Origin: Cydia pomonella
Taxonomy: Eukaryota > Arthropoda > Insecta > Lepidoptera > Tortricidae
DNA: 64,000 bases
Direction of reading: 5' to 3'
NCBI RefSeq assembly: GCF_033807575.1
Contig: NC_084707.1
Location: forward strand, 23,709,888-23,773,887
Position 1 is the first letter of the stretch; the number at the start of each line of letters is the position of its first letter. The notes under the pieces are model-generated. The model saw only the letters and a program-made list of their open reading frames with translations. It did not search any database and was not told the origin of the DNA. A program made the translations under genes and the position numbers. This document shows positions 1 to 9,841 of the stretch, piece by piece.

Positions 1-234
1 TCTCACAGAACCTCAGACACGCCTGGCACACATTCGCCCATCTCCCCGCAAACAAGTCACACTCTGGTGCTGATGTCAAGTTAATATGATTTGAACAACG
101 AGTACAGGTCACGATATTACCTAAAGCGATTAAAACAGCAAGAAGTAAATTGTCTAGATTTGTAGTTACTAGTCTCGTACGCTGCTGAGGATATATCATT
201 TTATTGCAAATGGTGCACACGACATCATGATGGC

Positions 235-253
235 TATATATATATATATATAT
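235..253. repeat. (TA)n microsatellite
   Basis: An uninterrupted run of TA dinucleotides lies just outside the left arm of the large foldback that follows. Seen directly; no function inferred. Confidence 0.9.
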
Positions 254-273
254 TTACATTACTAAAAAGCAAA

Positions 274-822
274 AAATAAATAATTTTTAATTAAAAAAAT
301 AACCGCCTTCAAAAAATATCCAATAAAGAAAATAGTAACTATATACACAGTAAGATAAAACACTAAAAAGTTAGAAATAATAAAGTTTTTTCTGTATTAT
401 AAATCCAAAGTTCGTTAAAGAACCCCTTTACAAAATATATTATTTACTTACAAATCAATAATAATAAACAATATTTGGAGTCGGTGCCAGCAACGATATA
501 AAAATAACTAGTGATACAACTTAAATGTCGTTTTCAATTCAATAACTTAGAAATTAGTAGATAATGTAGGTATGTTTACAAAATCTTAATCCCATTATAT
601 CGTTGCTGGCACCGACTCCAAATATTGTTTATTATTATTGATTTGTAAGTAAATAATATATTTTGTAAAGGGGTTCTTTAACGAACTTTGGATTTATAAT
701 ACAGAAAAAACTTTATTATTTCTAACTTTTTAGTGTTTTATCTTACTGTGTATATAGTTACTATTTTCTTTATTGGATATTTTTTGAAGGCGGTTTTTTT
801 TTTAATTAAAAATTATTTATTT
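274..822. mobile_element. Long foldback element with ~227-bp arms
   Basis: The left arm (about 274-501) and right arm (about 596-822) are reverse complements. By eye they are essentially identical over about 200 bases, around a spacer of about 94 bp (502-595). The inner arm ends carry GTCGGTGCCAGCAACGATAT and its complement; the outer ends are A/T-rich next to ACCGCCTTC / GAAGGCGGT. There is no reading frame worth noting. The arrangement fits a foldback-type element or a head-to-head duplication of a non-autonomous repeat. The near-perfect match implies recent origin or arm-to-arm gene conversion. The right arm runs directly into a MITE end at 824-850, so it may sit inside an older element. 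Confidence 0.85.
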
Positions 823-823
823 G

Positions 824-850
824 ATCCGCTACTTTTGATGCTAACTGTAC
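824..850 (+). mobile_element. MITE right-end fragment (…ACTGTA family)
   Basis: ATCCGCTACTTTTGATGCTA followed by ACTGTA is nearly identical to the right inverted repeat of the intact TA-flanked element at 39481-39704. No matching left end is visible upstream, so this is a solo or truncated end, possibly broken by the neighbouring foldback. Confidence 0.75.
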
Positions 851-1007
851 TAGGATGTTAAATACTGTGAAAGAAGTAGGACCTTTATTTTATATATTTT
901 TCTCAAACTTGCTATGAAATGATGACATGACTTACGTCAAATTAGGTCCGGAAATACTACATATCAGGTGCGATGAGTGAAGATGATATGTGATGTTTCT
1001 ATGATAG

Positions 1008-1084
1008 AGGAGGCAAACAAGCGTCCATGTCCATGGGCGACGATGACCGCTTCCCATCAGGCGGCTCGTCTGCTCATTTGCTGA
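1008..1084 (+). mobile_element. LINE 3' tail fragment (tail B type)
   Basis: The segment reads like the tail B module also seen at 21.66-21.75 kb and 55.99-56.03 kb: GTCCATGGGCGACGATGACC followed by a 'CATCAGGCGG...CGTCTGCTC' stretch. It is a short scrap of a non-LTR retrotransposon 3' end and ends where the tail A unit begins. The class is inferred from shared sequence with the longer copies. Confidence 0.6.
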
Positions 1085-1106
1085 CTGAGAACTCTTTTGC
1101 AGGTGT

Positions 1107-1532
1107 GACTATTGTAACACCTGCAAAAGAGTCTTTAAGACCAAGTTCGGCCTGGCCAGCCACATTAGGGCCCATAATCTGGACCCGGGTATGTCCTTAA
1201 ACTACGTCCAAAAGAAGAGGTATGGGCAATGTGAATGTCATCTCGCCTTGTGTGGTAGGGCACAGCACAGCAGATGTCATTCCAGATCTAGAGCAGAGCC
1301 CAACTGGGGAAGTACCTCCACCTTACAGAAAACCGCAGCCAAATAACACTTGACCCTACACATAGTGTTGTGTTCCTGCCGGTGAGTAAGGTTGCTAGAG
1401 CTCAACGAGGGGGGTGGGGTTAGGGTCGGCAACGCGCATGTAACTCCTCTGGAGTTGCAGGTGTACATAGGCTACGGAGACTGCTTACCATCAGGCAGGC
1501 CGTATGCTTGTTTGCCACCGACGTAGTATAAA
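1107..1532 (+). mobile_element. Retrotransposon 3' part: C2H2-finger coding end plus tail A
   Basis: The first part translates as a C2H2 zinc finger: Cys codons at 1113-1115 and 1122-1124, His codons at 1161-1163 and 1173-1175, giving C-x2-C-x12-H-x3-H. A stretch with SLNYVQK follows, recoverable in the - strand copy at 36.8-37.2 kb as ...SLNYVQKRGMGIVNVI... The last ~150 bases are the tail A module (TAACTCCTCTGGAGTTGCAG, then a CATCAGGC...GCCACCGACGTAG end). Single C-terminal C2H2 fingers occur in some non-LTR retrotransposon proteins. Assignment to such an element is inference; the finger and the repeated copies are seen. Confidence 0.7.
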
Positions 1533-1825
1533 AATATAAAAATCGGCGTAATCCGTAATTGCTGAGGTCGCCGTCATCGAAATCGATGAGGAGGACTATA
1601 TATATAATATTTAAAAAAATATATACTAAGATAAGAAAACAAAAGGTCTTTACTTACTTATAAGCTAAAAAAAAAACTATATTTAACACTAAACAGTATA
1701 TGTATATAACCTAAAATCTACTGTATGGAATGTCAAGAAGCACTTCAATCGAGAATTAAAGCAAGTTTATTTTTAAAACTATACAGGCTGTCATGGTTTT
1801 TTTTTTAATTTTTCATTGTCTCAAT

Positions 1826-2029
1826 CAGGGATCGGAAACCGGTATTTTTTGTATGGGAACGAAAACGGTATTTTTTCGTTCTTTGTTAATTATTTCATTT
1901 CTAATTGGGCAATCTAACAATACCAAGTCGTTATCTAAAAACATAACTGAGTTCTACATTTGGAGTATAAAATTAACCGAAATATATGGTTATTTCGATG
2001 TTTTTGCAAAAAACCGGTTCTGATCCCTG
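1826..2029. mobile_element. hAT-like MITE with 8-bp target-site duplication
   Basis: The termini are imperfect inverted repeats, CAGGGATCGGAAACCGGTAT at the left and the complement of CAGGGATCAGAACCGGTTTT at the right. Both ends are flanked by the same 8-mer GTCTCAAT (1818-1825 and 2030-2037). An 8-bp target duplication with CAGGG-type ends is the hallmark of hAT transposition. At 204 bp it cannot encode a transposase, so it would have moved in trans. The open frame running across it is incidental. Confidence 0.9.
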
Positions 2030-2756
2030 GTCTCAATGCAATTTAGGTACTTACTTTACTATGTATTATTACATTTGTAGAAACAATCTATTATCAGGGG
2101 CCCTTAATTCCTTTACCATCGTCTCCGACCAATAAAAAACCGTCTTCCGGACCAGAGACAACAATGACGTCATATTAGGGCCGCCGCACACAGCTGCCCG
2201 CTATCTCCGATCTAAAGCCGATCGCACACTTAGCGAAAATAACTTATCTTAAATACGATCTGACCTGCCACTCCTATCGCTGGTGAGCCCATTGCGTTCT
2301 CAAAACCAGCTTAAAAGTGTTTTTAGTAGCTGTAGTAATTATACACTATTAGAGGTCTATATATACTGGATCATATAAGACAATGTGTTTGGTAGGAGAT
2401 GGGAATCGGCCTTGTTAATCTGCCTTTTGTGTCTGTCTGTTTGTTGTATCGTTTTTGGGGATGTTTTTGTACAATTAGACGGATTGGGGTGTGAATGCAG
2501 ATTGGGAGATATCTTGAGTATTAAGGATTTGTCCAATTGATTTTATTTATAGGGCTTATTGTATGGAAACGTGTTTGGGTTGTTTAGTGAATAGGTTTTT
2601 TGTGAGGTTTCCTTGACCTAATGCTAAGAAATATATATTTTAAAATAGATATTGTGTTTAAAAAAAAATTTTTTTTTTACTCTTGCATGCAACAAAAATT
2701 GTGTAGTTTTAAGTATGTCACAGTTTTGATCTAAATTTGAAAGAATAGCGAATAGA

Positions 2757-2814
2757 ATCAGACCAAGATAAGTTGGCAGCATACCTATCACTGCATACAT
2801 ATCTTGGTCTGACA
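2757..2814. mobile_element. Short MITE, TCAGACCAAGATA ends
   Basis: ATCAGACCAAGATAAGT at the left and the complement of GTCAGACCAAGATATGT at the right form a hairpin-like unit of under 60 bp. It is an internally deleted relative of the element at 36645-36764, which has the same ends. It abuts the SINE at 2815. Confidence 0.75.
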
Positions 2815-3030
2815 CTAAATATTATAGGATATTCTTACACAAACTGATCTAGTCCCAGAAAGTTCAAGAAGCCTTGTATTGTGGGTAATATACGAAGATA
2901 TATAGACGATATACATAAAAAACATCAATAATTCAGGAAAAAATATTTGTGATGAGCACATAAAATTAAATAAATGCCCGATAGGATTTGAACCCGCACC
3001 TAGCTTTACCACGACTGCCTTAGCAGTGTT
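2815..3030 (-). mobile_element. tRNA-derived SINE S1, diverged copy
   Basis: Read on the - strand, this has a tRNA-like head with box B (GGTTCAAATCC; the + strand shows GGATTTGAACCC), then the S1 body and a tail ending at the 'TATTATAGGA' side on the + strand. It is clearly more diverged than the copies at 42.5 and 47.8 kb, and the head is degraded. S1 copies would be moved by a LINE; no source gene is in the window. Confidence 0.8.
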
Positions 3031-3051
3031 TAACTGACATATTCACTGATA

Positions 3052-3112
3052 TCTGCGTAACTTACTAATATGCGAGTACGAGTGAGATGCATAGAAAGTA
3101 AATTACTGGTAG
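3052..3112. mobile_element. MITE fragment related to 61230-61340
   Basis: CGTAACTTACT...CGAGTACGAGTGAGATGCATAGAAAGTAAATTAC shares its terminal and central blocks with the palindromic element at 61.2-61.3 kb. Only about one half is recognisable. Confidence 0.5.
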
Positions 3113-4404
3113 CCATACTAGGTAGGGTCACTAATACCGATTACCGACTAGATAAATTTTAAACCAATCAGTTAATGTACTGCATGTCGATTTGGCTTTC
3201 TACGCACCAAATACGTTTAATACACTCTTTTCCTTCAAAATTGAATGGAGAGTCTATAAAAGCCAAATAAATTTTATTCTCAAATACTTTAAAATATGTA
3301 TGGATTTAAACGCCCCAGTTCAAAAGTCGTACCTAAGCATATGCATTTCGCCGTCGATCAAAACTCGTTATCCATCCCCTGGCTATGCAAATTCCTAATT
3401 TAAAAAAAAGCTAATTTATATGCATTTCCTGAAGACATACGTCCTTTTATACATTTCGAGGTAGAATTCGTAAACAACCACGGAATCAATAATCTATAAG
3501 CCGATCCCCAGTTCCTTTAACGAACATCTTTGTACAAGTTGGACTTTTATCATTCTCCCTTCGCCACTGCCGTTGACAGTTCTAATTGATTGTTTTTTAT
3601 TTGCTTTTTCCCGCCCTCCGACTCCAGTTGTTGGCGGGAAATTTAAAAATCGAACTCTTAGCTTTTTAAACTTGGTTCTCAAGTTGTGATTGAATTGGCT
3701 TGTTGGAATATTTTTTGAAATTGGAACGCTCGGTCCGTTCTGGCGTTACATTTTGTTTTTGTGGAGCCAATTAAAAAAAGTTGGCCAATGTTTGCCATTG
3801 CACGAAGTGATTGAACTACTCTATTAAAACGGACTTACTTCGTATTTTATTAACGGGTAATGTTTGAATATTGTAATTGTAGATTATTTAAAAATTATAT
3901 ATTGTACAGAGAATAAAGGTATAAAATCAGAAGGTCAAATGTATAATTATTTCAAGAAGTCTTCGAAAAATATTAAACATGTATAATAAATATTAATATG
4001 CATTTAATATGTATTTGTATTTGTTATTATTCGCAGCGTGCTCTCGCTCGCACACATACCTGTATATATACAAGCGGGATGAACGGCCGCAAGATGTTAC
4101 TATGATGAAGCTGATGAAATTGACATCATTTTGAAAGTTCAAATCGGGCTCCAGGGGGCCTAGCCAAGAAAACAATCGTTGATAGAAAACGCCAATCGAC
4201 ACTTAAATAACGTATGGAAACAGTCACGAGACTTTTCGTAGCATCCGATTTTTTTTTTCTTTTGGCTGGTATATTTAAATCGCGCCTAGCTTGAACCTGC
4301 CTAGTTATAGGCAATGGTGTCAATTAAGTTTCCTAATAGCATTTTGGCATCTTTCTTGTCTACATATTTAAGGTCACTATCATCCCAAGAATGAAGTTAA
4401 TGTG

Positions 4405-4547
4405 AGGATGCCAAGCAGGAAGAAATTCGTACATTGACCTGTCTGTTCCTGTCTATATTGCTGTCTCGCTCGCACAGTGTAATTGACCGCTGGTCAATAT
4501 AGGAATAGACGGGTCAATGTACGAAATACTTTGTGCTTGGCGTCCTT
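4405..4547. mobile_element. MITE with ~60-bp inverted repeats (AGGATGCCAAGCA ends)
   Basis: The left arm (AGGATGCCAAGCA..., then CGTACATTGACCTGTCTGTT) is mirrored by the right arm (complement: AAGGACGCCAAGCACAAAGT, then CGTACATTGACCCGTCTATT). A CTCGCTCGCACAGT block lies in the middle. A second, more decayed copy lies at 54185-54310. No clear target-site duplication was seen. Confidence 0.8.
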
Positions 4548-4594
4548 ATTGATTGATTTGCTAAACTGCACAGTTATGGCGCATGCTCAAGATC

Positions 4595-4882
4595 TTCCTC
4601 GCGTTGTCCCGGTATTTTTGCCACAGCGCATGGGAGCCTGTGGTCCGCTTGGCAACTAATCCCGAGAATTGACGTAGTCAATAGTTTTCAAAAAAGCGAC
4701 TGCCATCTGACCTTTCAACCCCGAGGACAAAATAGGCCTTATTGGGATTAGTCCGGTTTCCTCACGATGTTTTCCTTCACTGAAAAGCGACTGGTGAATA
4801 TCAAATAATATTTCGCACATAAGTTCCGGAAAACTCACGACCTCCGGGCACATCGCACGCCTGTTACCGCTACGCCACCAGA
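4595..4882 (-). mobile_element. SINE S2, full-span copy with internal box-B deletion and TSD
   Basis: The copy lies on the - strand between direct repeats GCATGCTCAAGATC (4581-4594) and GCATGCTCAAAATC (4883-4896), a 14-bp target duplication with one mismatch. That proves a retroposition event. Compared with S2 at 51823-52158 it lacks the stretch between ACTCA and CGACCTCCGG, which removes the box B region (GGTTTGAACCCG on the + strand). The copy is therefore probably transcriptionally dead. The - strand frame across it is a SINE read-through, not a gene. Confidence 0.9.
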
Positions 4883-5352
4883 GCATGCTCAAAATCATAC
4901 GTACTATTTTATTTACCACTTAAATCTTTTATTCATAACATTTAAAACAACAATACAAAGTAGCCACCAATAAACGAAGCCAAACAGTACACTCGCGCAC
5001 ATTAAAGGTACACCTATAAGCAGCTTATTGTACTTTATAGTTATTTTGATCGGCGCGGCTTATCCGCTCTGAATGCGTTGTGCGCTCGTATGTACACAGC
5101 TGACGGTAGACAATGGATAGTTTTTTTCTTTTTGAATTTTCGTAATGGCCGCCAGTTTGCCGTTGATTGGTGGATCGGTTAGTTTTATTTTGCGAATTTG
5201 GACACCAGAAATTTAAATTGTCTTACATTTTGCATAATAATCAGATAATAACTCATGTGTATACAGTGTGTATTTTTGATAAAACCACTAACTTAAGCAA
5301 GACGTAGGTTTTAGTGCTATAAACGATTCTGAAACATTTTTTAAATTTAGTC

Positions 5353-5472
5353 TTTTTTTATACTACGCCGGTGGAAAACAAGCATACGGCCCGACTGCTG
5401 GTAAGCAGTCTCCGTAGCCTATGTACGCCTGCAACTCCGGAGGAGTTACCTGCGCGTTGCCGACCCTAATTT
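5353..5472 (-). mobile_element. LINE 3' tail fragment (tail A), inverted
   Basis: The + strand shows the complement of tail A: a GGTGGAAAACAAGCATACGG block, then CTGCAACTCCGGAGGAGTTA and GCGCGTTGCCGACC. Only the last ~120 bases of the module are present. Confidence 0.8.
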
Positions 5473-5517
5473 ATTAGTAGATTTTGTTCACTTTTATTTA
5501 AATACCTAATAATAGTT

Positions 5518-5736
5518 TTGAAACGTAATAAATATAAGAGCCCCGGTAGAGAGTACCATTTTCGAAACTCTAGGTCCATAATATGGGATCCCAGCGCGTA
5601 CAAGTTTTTTGGAGAAATCGCGAAACGTCTGGTTGACGTAACTGGTGACCGAAGAGCTGGCGGCTTCCTCGTACAACGTATCAGTATTGCGATACAACGA
5701 GGAAATGCCGCCAGCATCCTTGGTACAATACCATAA
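5518..5736 (+). pseudogene. C-terminal piece of a retroelement protein
   Basis: An open frame of 72 residues whose second half contains EIAKRLVDVTGDRRAGGF and the run AIQRGNAASILGT, then a stop. From memory this ending is common in lepidopteran retroelement polyproteins; the exact clade is uncertain. A second copy at 60222-60405 keeps the same block but has lost the AIQRGN region. There is no upstream coding sequence, so this is a 5'-truncated, dead copy. Confidence 0.6.
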
Positions 5737-6695
5737 GGGCCTATTTTATTATTATTGTTATTATTATGTATATTGTTATTGGGAATAAAAATAAAAATAA
5801 CTAGTAAGAGTATAGTTTTGGTTGTTATAGTTATGAGGGAGTTACATAATGCACTTTTTATAAATAAAAAGTACAACCATAAACGTAAAATTCAAAATTA
5901 TATTCAATTTATTTCATTCTCTCGAGTGAAGTCGAAGGCGTAGGTGACAAGATCGACGCCTGCCGACTTCCTTCTTACACTTCAACTTTGCAAAGAGGTT
6001 CATTTGCCACTTCGAGCCCTTTGTCTGGAGCCGCCCATGCAATGTCACTTCGAACTCTCAAAGCTGCATGGAACAATTGAATAACGACTTTATCTTAAAT
6101 ACATTAGCGTTCAAATCGGGCGAGTAGTTGTTTGTTTAACTTCGAAAGATTGTTTTATAAGGTTAGATCTTTGTTAAGCGTATAATGTCTAGACGTTGCC
6201 AATTAGTCTGCGATGTTTTAATGAGATTTTTTGAACTTTCAAAAGAGTGTCAAAATAAGTTTACTGTGCTTTTTAATCAGAGAATGTTTTAATGAGACCG
6301 CGTTTTTTGTGTAATTATACGAAATTAAAGTAACACGTAGTTTTATAATTGATTGTTAATAATTATTTGTTAAGTTAATACTCGGTTGGGCGATCAAAAG
6401 TAAATGCTAATTAGTACTAACCGAAAGTCTGGAGGGTGAAAAGTTAAAGCTGGTTAAAATTAAACGAGTGAAAGCCTTAATTACCGTGGCCTCGGTTTAA
6501 TATCAATAAATTTATAGTTTAAGACACCCTCTTTTTGAACGTTCAGCTACGAATATAGACCTAAAACTTTATCGTTTTTTGGAGCTGGTAATTAGACTTC
6601 TGGTCTTTAACCTTGTTACCGCTCTATTTGACTAAGATAGACTAACTGTTAATTTGTAAACTGAAATAAATGTCATAAACTAAAATAAAATAAAC

Positions 6696-6839
6696 TGGAC
6701 AAGTGTGAGTCAGACTCGCCCACCGAGGGTTACGTACTTTTTAGTATTTGTTGTTATAGCGGCAACAGAAATACATCATCTGTGAAAATTTCAATTGTCT
6801 CGCTATCACGGTTCATGAGATACAGCCTGGTGACAAACG

Positions 6840-6914
<75 letters not shown>

Positions 6915-7020
6915 GGACGGACGGACGGACGGACGGACGGACGGACGGACGGACGGACGGACGGAAGGACGGACGGACAGCGGAGTCTTAGAAATAGGGT
7001 CCCGTTTTACTATTTGGCTG
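6696..7020 (+). repeat. Interspersed repeat carrying an internal tetranucleotide array
   Basis: It begins GTGAGTCAGACTCGCCCACC and ends near GTCTTAGAAATAGGGTCCCG, flanking the array at 6837-6978. The element at 37222-37712 (opposite strand) shares both the 'GAGTCSGACTCGC' terminus and the internal (CCGT/CTGT) run, so they belong to one family. Non-autonomous; class unknown. Confidence 0.7.
6837..6978 (+). repeat. Compound microsatellite (CAGA)n then (CGGA)n
   Basis: About 75 bases of CAGA repeats switch abruptly to about 65 bases of CGGA repeats, with one GGAAGG interruption near the end. The D-R-Q-T repeat frame across it is only the translated array. Confidence 0.95.
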
Positions 7021-7202
7021 GAATCAAACCAGCGTCCTCTGTATTACCTACAATTTTTTTTAAAACAAATGGGTTTAATTTTTTTTTTTCACTTTATTTT
7101 AACCTATTAACCATTTATAAGAAAATTACGTATTAAAATTTCTAAGTGCTAATGTCTTTTCTCAGCAACTCAATTGTTATTATCTGTAAGGCAGTGTTAC
7201 CT

Positions 7203-7372
7203 GAGCGAATAACTCGCGAACGCGAAGCGGCGCGGTGCGGCGCGGCGCGGTTGAATTCAATCCTTTGATACCTATGGAAGTGTCCTACTTGGGCGATCTC
7301 CGGATGCCGTTGGGCCGCCGCGCCGCGCCGCGCCGCGTCGCATCGCATCGCATTCGCGAGTCATCGCCCACG
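7203..7372. mobile_element. MITE with GC-rich inverted repeats
   Basis: The left end GAGCGAATAACTCGCGAACG and the right end (complement: GGGCGATGACTCGCGAATGC) are imperfect inverted repeats. Each continues into GCGGCGCGG runs. The unique core contains TTTGATACCTATGGAAGTGT. The strong CpG density comes from the arms and should not be read as a promoter. Confidence 0.8.
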
Positions 7373-8199
7373 TAATCCGCGCTGTAAATGGAAACTGTGT
7401 TGGCTAATGAATGTTTACTGAAGATGTAATAAGATTACATTAACGGTTATATTTGTATTAGGTATAAGTTAGTCTAAGCAATATACTTCCAGGGCTCATG
7501 TTTGAAACAACTAATTTGTTACATATTTAATATCTTTTTGTACAACATGAATGCAAATAAAGGACTTACTAATGTGCAATATTCGTTGTTTGTTTCCCTA
7601 TTAATAAATAAAAGATTTTTAAATAATATAGTTAATTTTCACATTAAAATTATTTTCTGCTACCCTGTAAGGTTACCTTATCAAATAAATTATTCCACAT
7701 GTAGTTTTTAGAGCAGAAACATGCCCGCTCCAACCTCTCGTCATCTCTGAAAACTACTCTCGCCATAATTGCACAAGGCGCGAAACGGCAAAACCGCTAA
7801 CTAATTGCCATTGAAAAAAGGCGAAAACCCGGTGAAAACATTCCGGCCACCTTTGAAGTTTTTTTTCTAAAAACCTGGGGCTTTTTTCAAAGCTTGATAA
7901 GCTGAGTAAATGCTGGTAATAAGGCACTTTTGAGGCAGGTGTGACTAGCTCGCTTGGTATAAAAGAGAGTGGCGTGAGTCTTTGTGAGGTTTAAAGGAAA
8001 TTAGGGCTCACGGCGCGTAAAGCGTAGTTGCCCTTATGGTTGCGTTTTCGTGTGTGAATGTAATTAATAATTCACTATCCTTTACGTCTGTGTATGTGGG
8101 TGGGTATGGTAAAGCGTGTTTTCACCAATTAGGGTATTTCAATGAGGGCTACCGTTTTTGTGTTCACCCGTTGGCGCCACTATAATAAAAAAAAAAATT

Positions 8200-8405
8200 T
8201 AATTTATTCTAATACTTCTAATAGTATGTTTAATAAAGGGCAAATTTAGACGTTAAAATACTTTTCCGAATATTAGAACGTATTTTTTTCTTAAAAATTC
8301 TGTTGCTTATTTAAGAAAAAAATACGTTCTAATATTCGGAAAAGTATTTTAACGTCTAAATTTGCCCTTTATTAAACATACTATTAGAAGTATTAGAATA
8401 AATTA
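8200..8405. repeat. Perfect 94-bp inverted repeat with 16-nt loop
   Basis: The bases from about 8202 to 8295 are matched by their reverse complement from 8311 to 8404, with no mismatch found by eye. The loop is AAATTCTGTTGCTTAT. No coding frame. A transcript would fold into a 94-bp duplex. It may be a palindromic MITE or a freshly formed local inverted duplication. Confidence 0.9.
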
Positions 8406-8458
8406 GATTATTTTCAGAAAATTTTTTAATTTGTTTTTATTTCAAGTAGAAACACTAC

Positions 8459-8600
8459 TATATAAATTATAAACTGAAATAAATGTCATATACTAAGAAA
8501 AAGTGACCAAGGCTGGAATCGAACCAGCGTGGCAGGCGCCTTGCGGCCTTGGTCACTTTTTCTTAGTATATGACTTTTATTTCAGTTTATAATTTATATA
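8459..8600. mobile_element. Foldback with tRNA-like loop
   Basis: Arms of 54 bases (8460-8513 and 8546-8600) differ at one base, around a 32-nt centre. The - strand of the centre holds a perfect tRNA box B, GGTTCGATTCC, in CTGGTTCGATTCCAG. The arms include AAACTGAAATAAATGTCATA, which is also seen at about 6660. The likely origin is a SINE-type repeat inverted on itself. It is not a functional tRNA, because no acceptor or D-arm structure is present. Confidence 0.8.
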
Positions 8601-8668
8601 ATTGTAATTCCGCTAACTAAAGTACACTTAAAAAAACTAAATGGCAAAGTTAATTAATATATGTATAT

Positions 8669-8717
8669 ATTTATTAAAAAATACTTATATGCCACATATA
8701 AGTATTTTTTAATAAAT
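8669..8717. repeat. Perfect ~22-bp hairpin, 3-nt loop
   Basis: TTTATTAAAAAATACTTATATG, its reverse complement and a CCA loop between them. It is the third hairpin within 520 bp. The loop is too tight and the stem too AT-rich for a typical microRNA precursor. Confidence 0.85.
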
Positions 8718-8719
8718 AA

Positions 8720-9840
8720 GTGTTTGTACGATTATTATAATTATCTCAAACAAATAACTGAAAATTACGAGTATGATATATCAATGTCATTTCGAACATT
8801 AATCGTCCGAGATAGCATGTATTAAATTCGTACTAAACGCTAATCAATAAGTATGTAAAAAGGCCTTAAGGCAAGTGTACATGCTCGTGGGGGCCTTATT
8901 TGGTAACAATAAATTATTAATTAACTTCGAAACGGAGGTAATTAGAATACTGGTGCCTTTGAGAAAGTAACTTAATTTAAGCTCGGGAATGCACCCTTGA
9001 AACTAACGCAATAAAGAAAAAAAAGGTTATATATTGATCATGTCATCACATCACACTTGCTCGAAAAAGATCTTATTTCACATTTCATGCAGGTGTACTG
9101 AAGGACAAACGCTTATATTGTTCCCGCGGGAGTTATGGATTGTTATGTCACTTATTCATACAAACTAAGTAGCATAAATGAGTTTTACCTTTAAAACACT
9201 GACGTTTGTAATTTAATATTTTTGCTTATATTTAAACATAATTTTCAATCGTGGCTGAATGCCGAATAGGTCTGTGCCTACGATGCCTAACCTGTCAAGA
9301 AATTACAAAATGGGGGACAAATGTTTGATATGTCACCGTATTTAAGAATTATTTCCCTTAAATTTTGGTTATTTCTTTGCAAGTGTGATGAAAAACATTG
9401 TATGTAACTCCGGGGGTAAGAATTTGCAAACTCGTGTCCAAAATTTCACTTAACCCCCTCGTTACACAATGTACTATTTCTCAAAAGGCGAGGTCTTTAA
9501 AGATTTAATAGATTCCATATTTCTATTTTGAAGGAAAATATCAATCATGACTGAACCATGTCCTTTGAGTAACTTCGCCTATTCTTAGGAGGTCCATAGT
9601 GAGTTTCGAGTTTCAGAATATGCCATATTATATAATTACAACAACTATAGGTACTAAACAATAATAGATTGTTAACCATGGTCTGAAATAACCTTTCACC
9701 CAAGTTAGACACTCCCCTATTAATTTCAAATTCGAGGAAAGTTTAATACAGAACCCCTAGTGTAAATTTATTCGATAGCGTGACGTGACGTACACGTTTG
9801 CGTTAAGTCGCATTTTGTATGAAGTAAGTTGCGTTTGCGT
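8720..9840. other. No feature recognised
   Basis: AT-rich single-copy-looking sequence without long frames, hairpins or known repeat blocks. Confidence 0.5.
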
Positions 9841-9841
9841 T

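Noticed and set aside
1793..2023. 76-codon hydrophobic frame
   Set aside because: It spans a hAT-like MITE and its target duplication, so it cannot be an older gene.
5466..5876. 136-codon - strand frame
   Set aside because: Antisense to the retroelement fragment at 5518-5736 and running into AT-rich trinucleotide repeats.
6782..6991. Frame with a TDRQ repeat
   Set aside because: Translation of a tetranucleotide microsatellite.
7203..7372. CpG island promoter
   Set aside because: The CpG density lies in the inverted arms of a MITE, not next to a coding signal.
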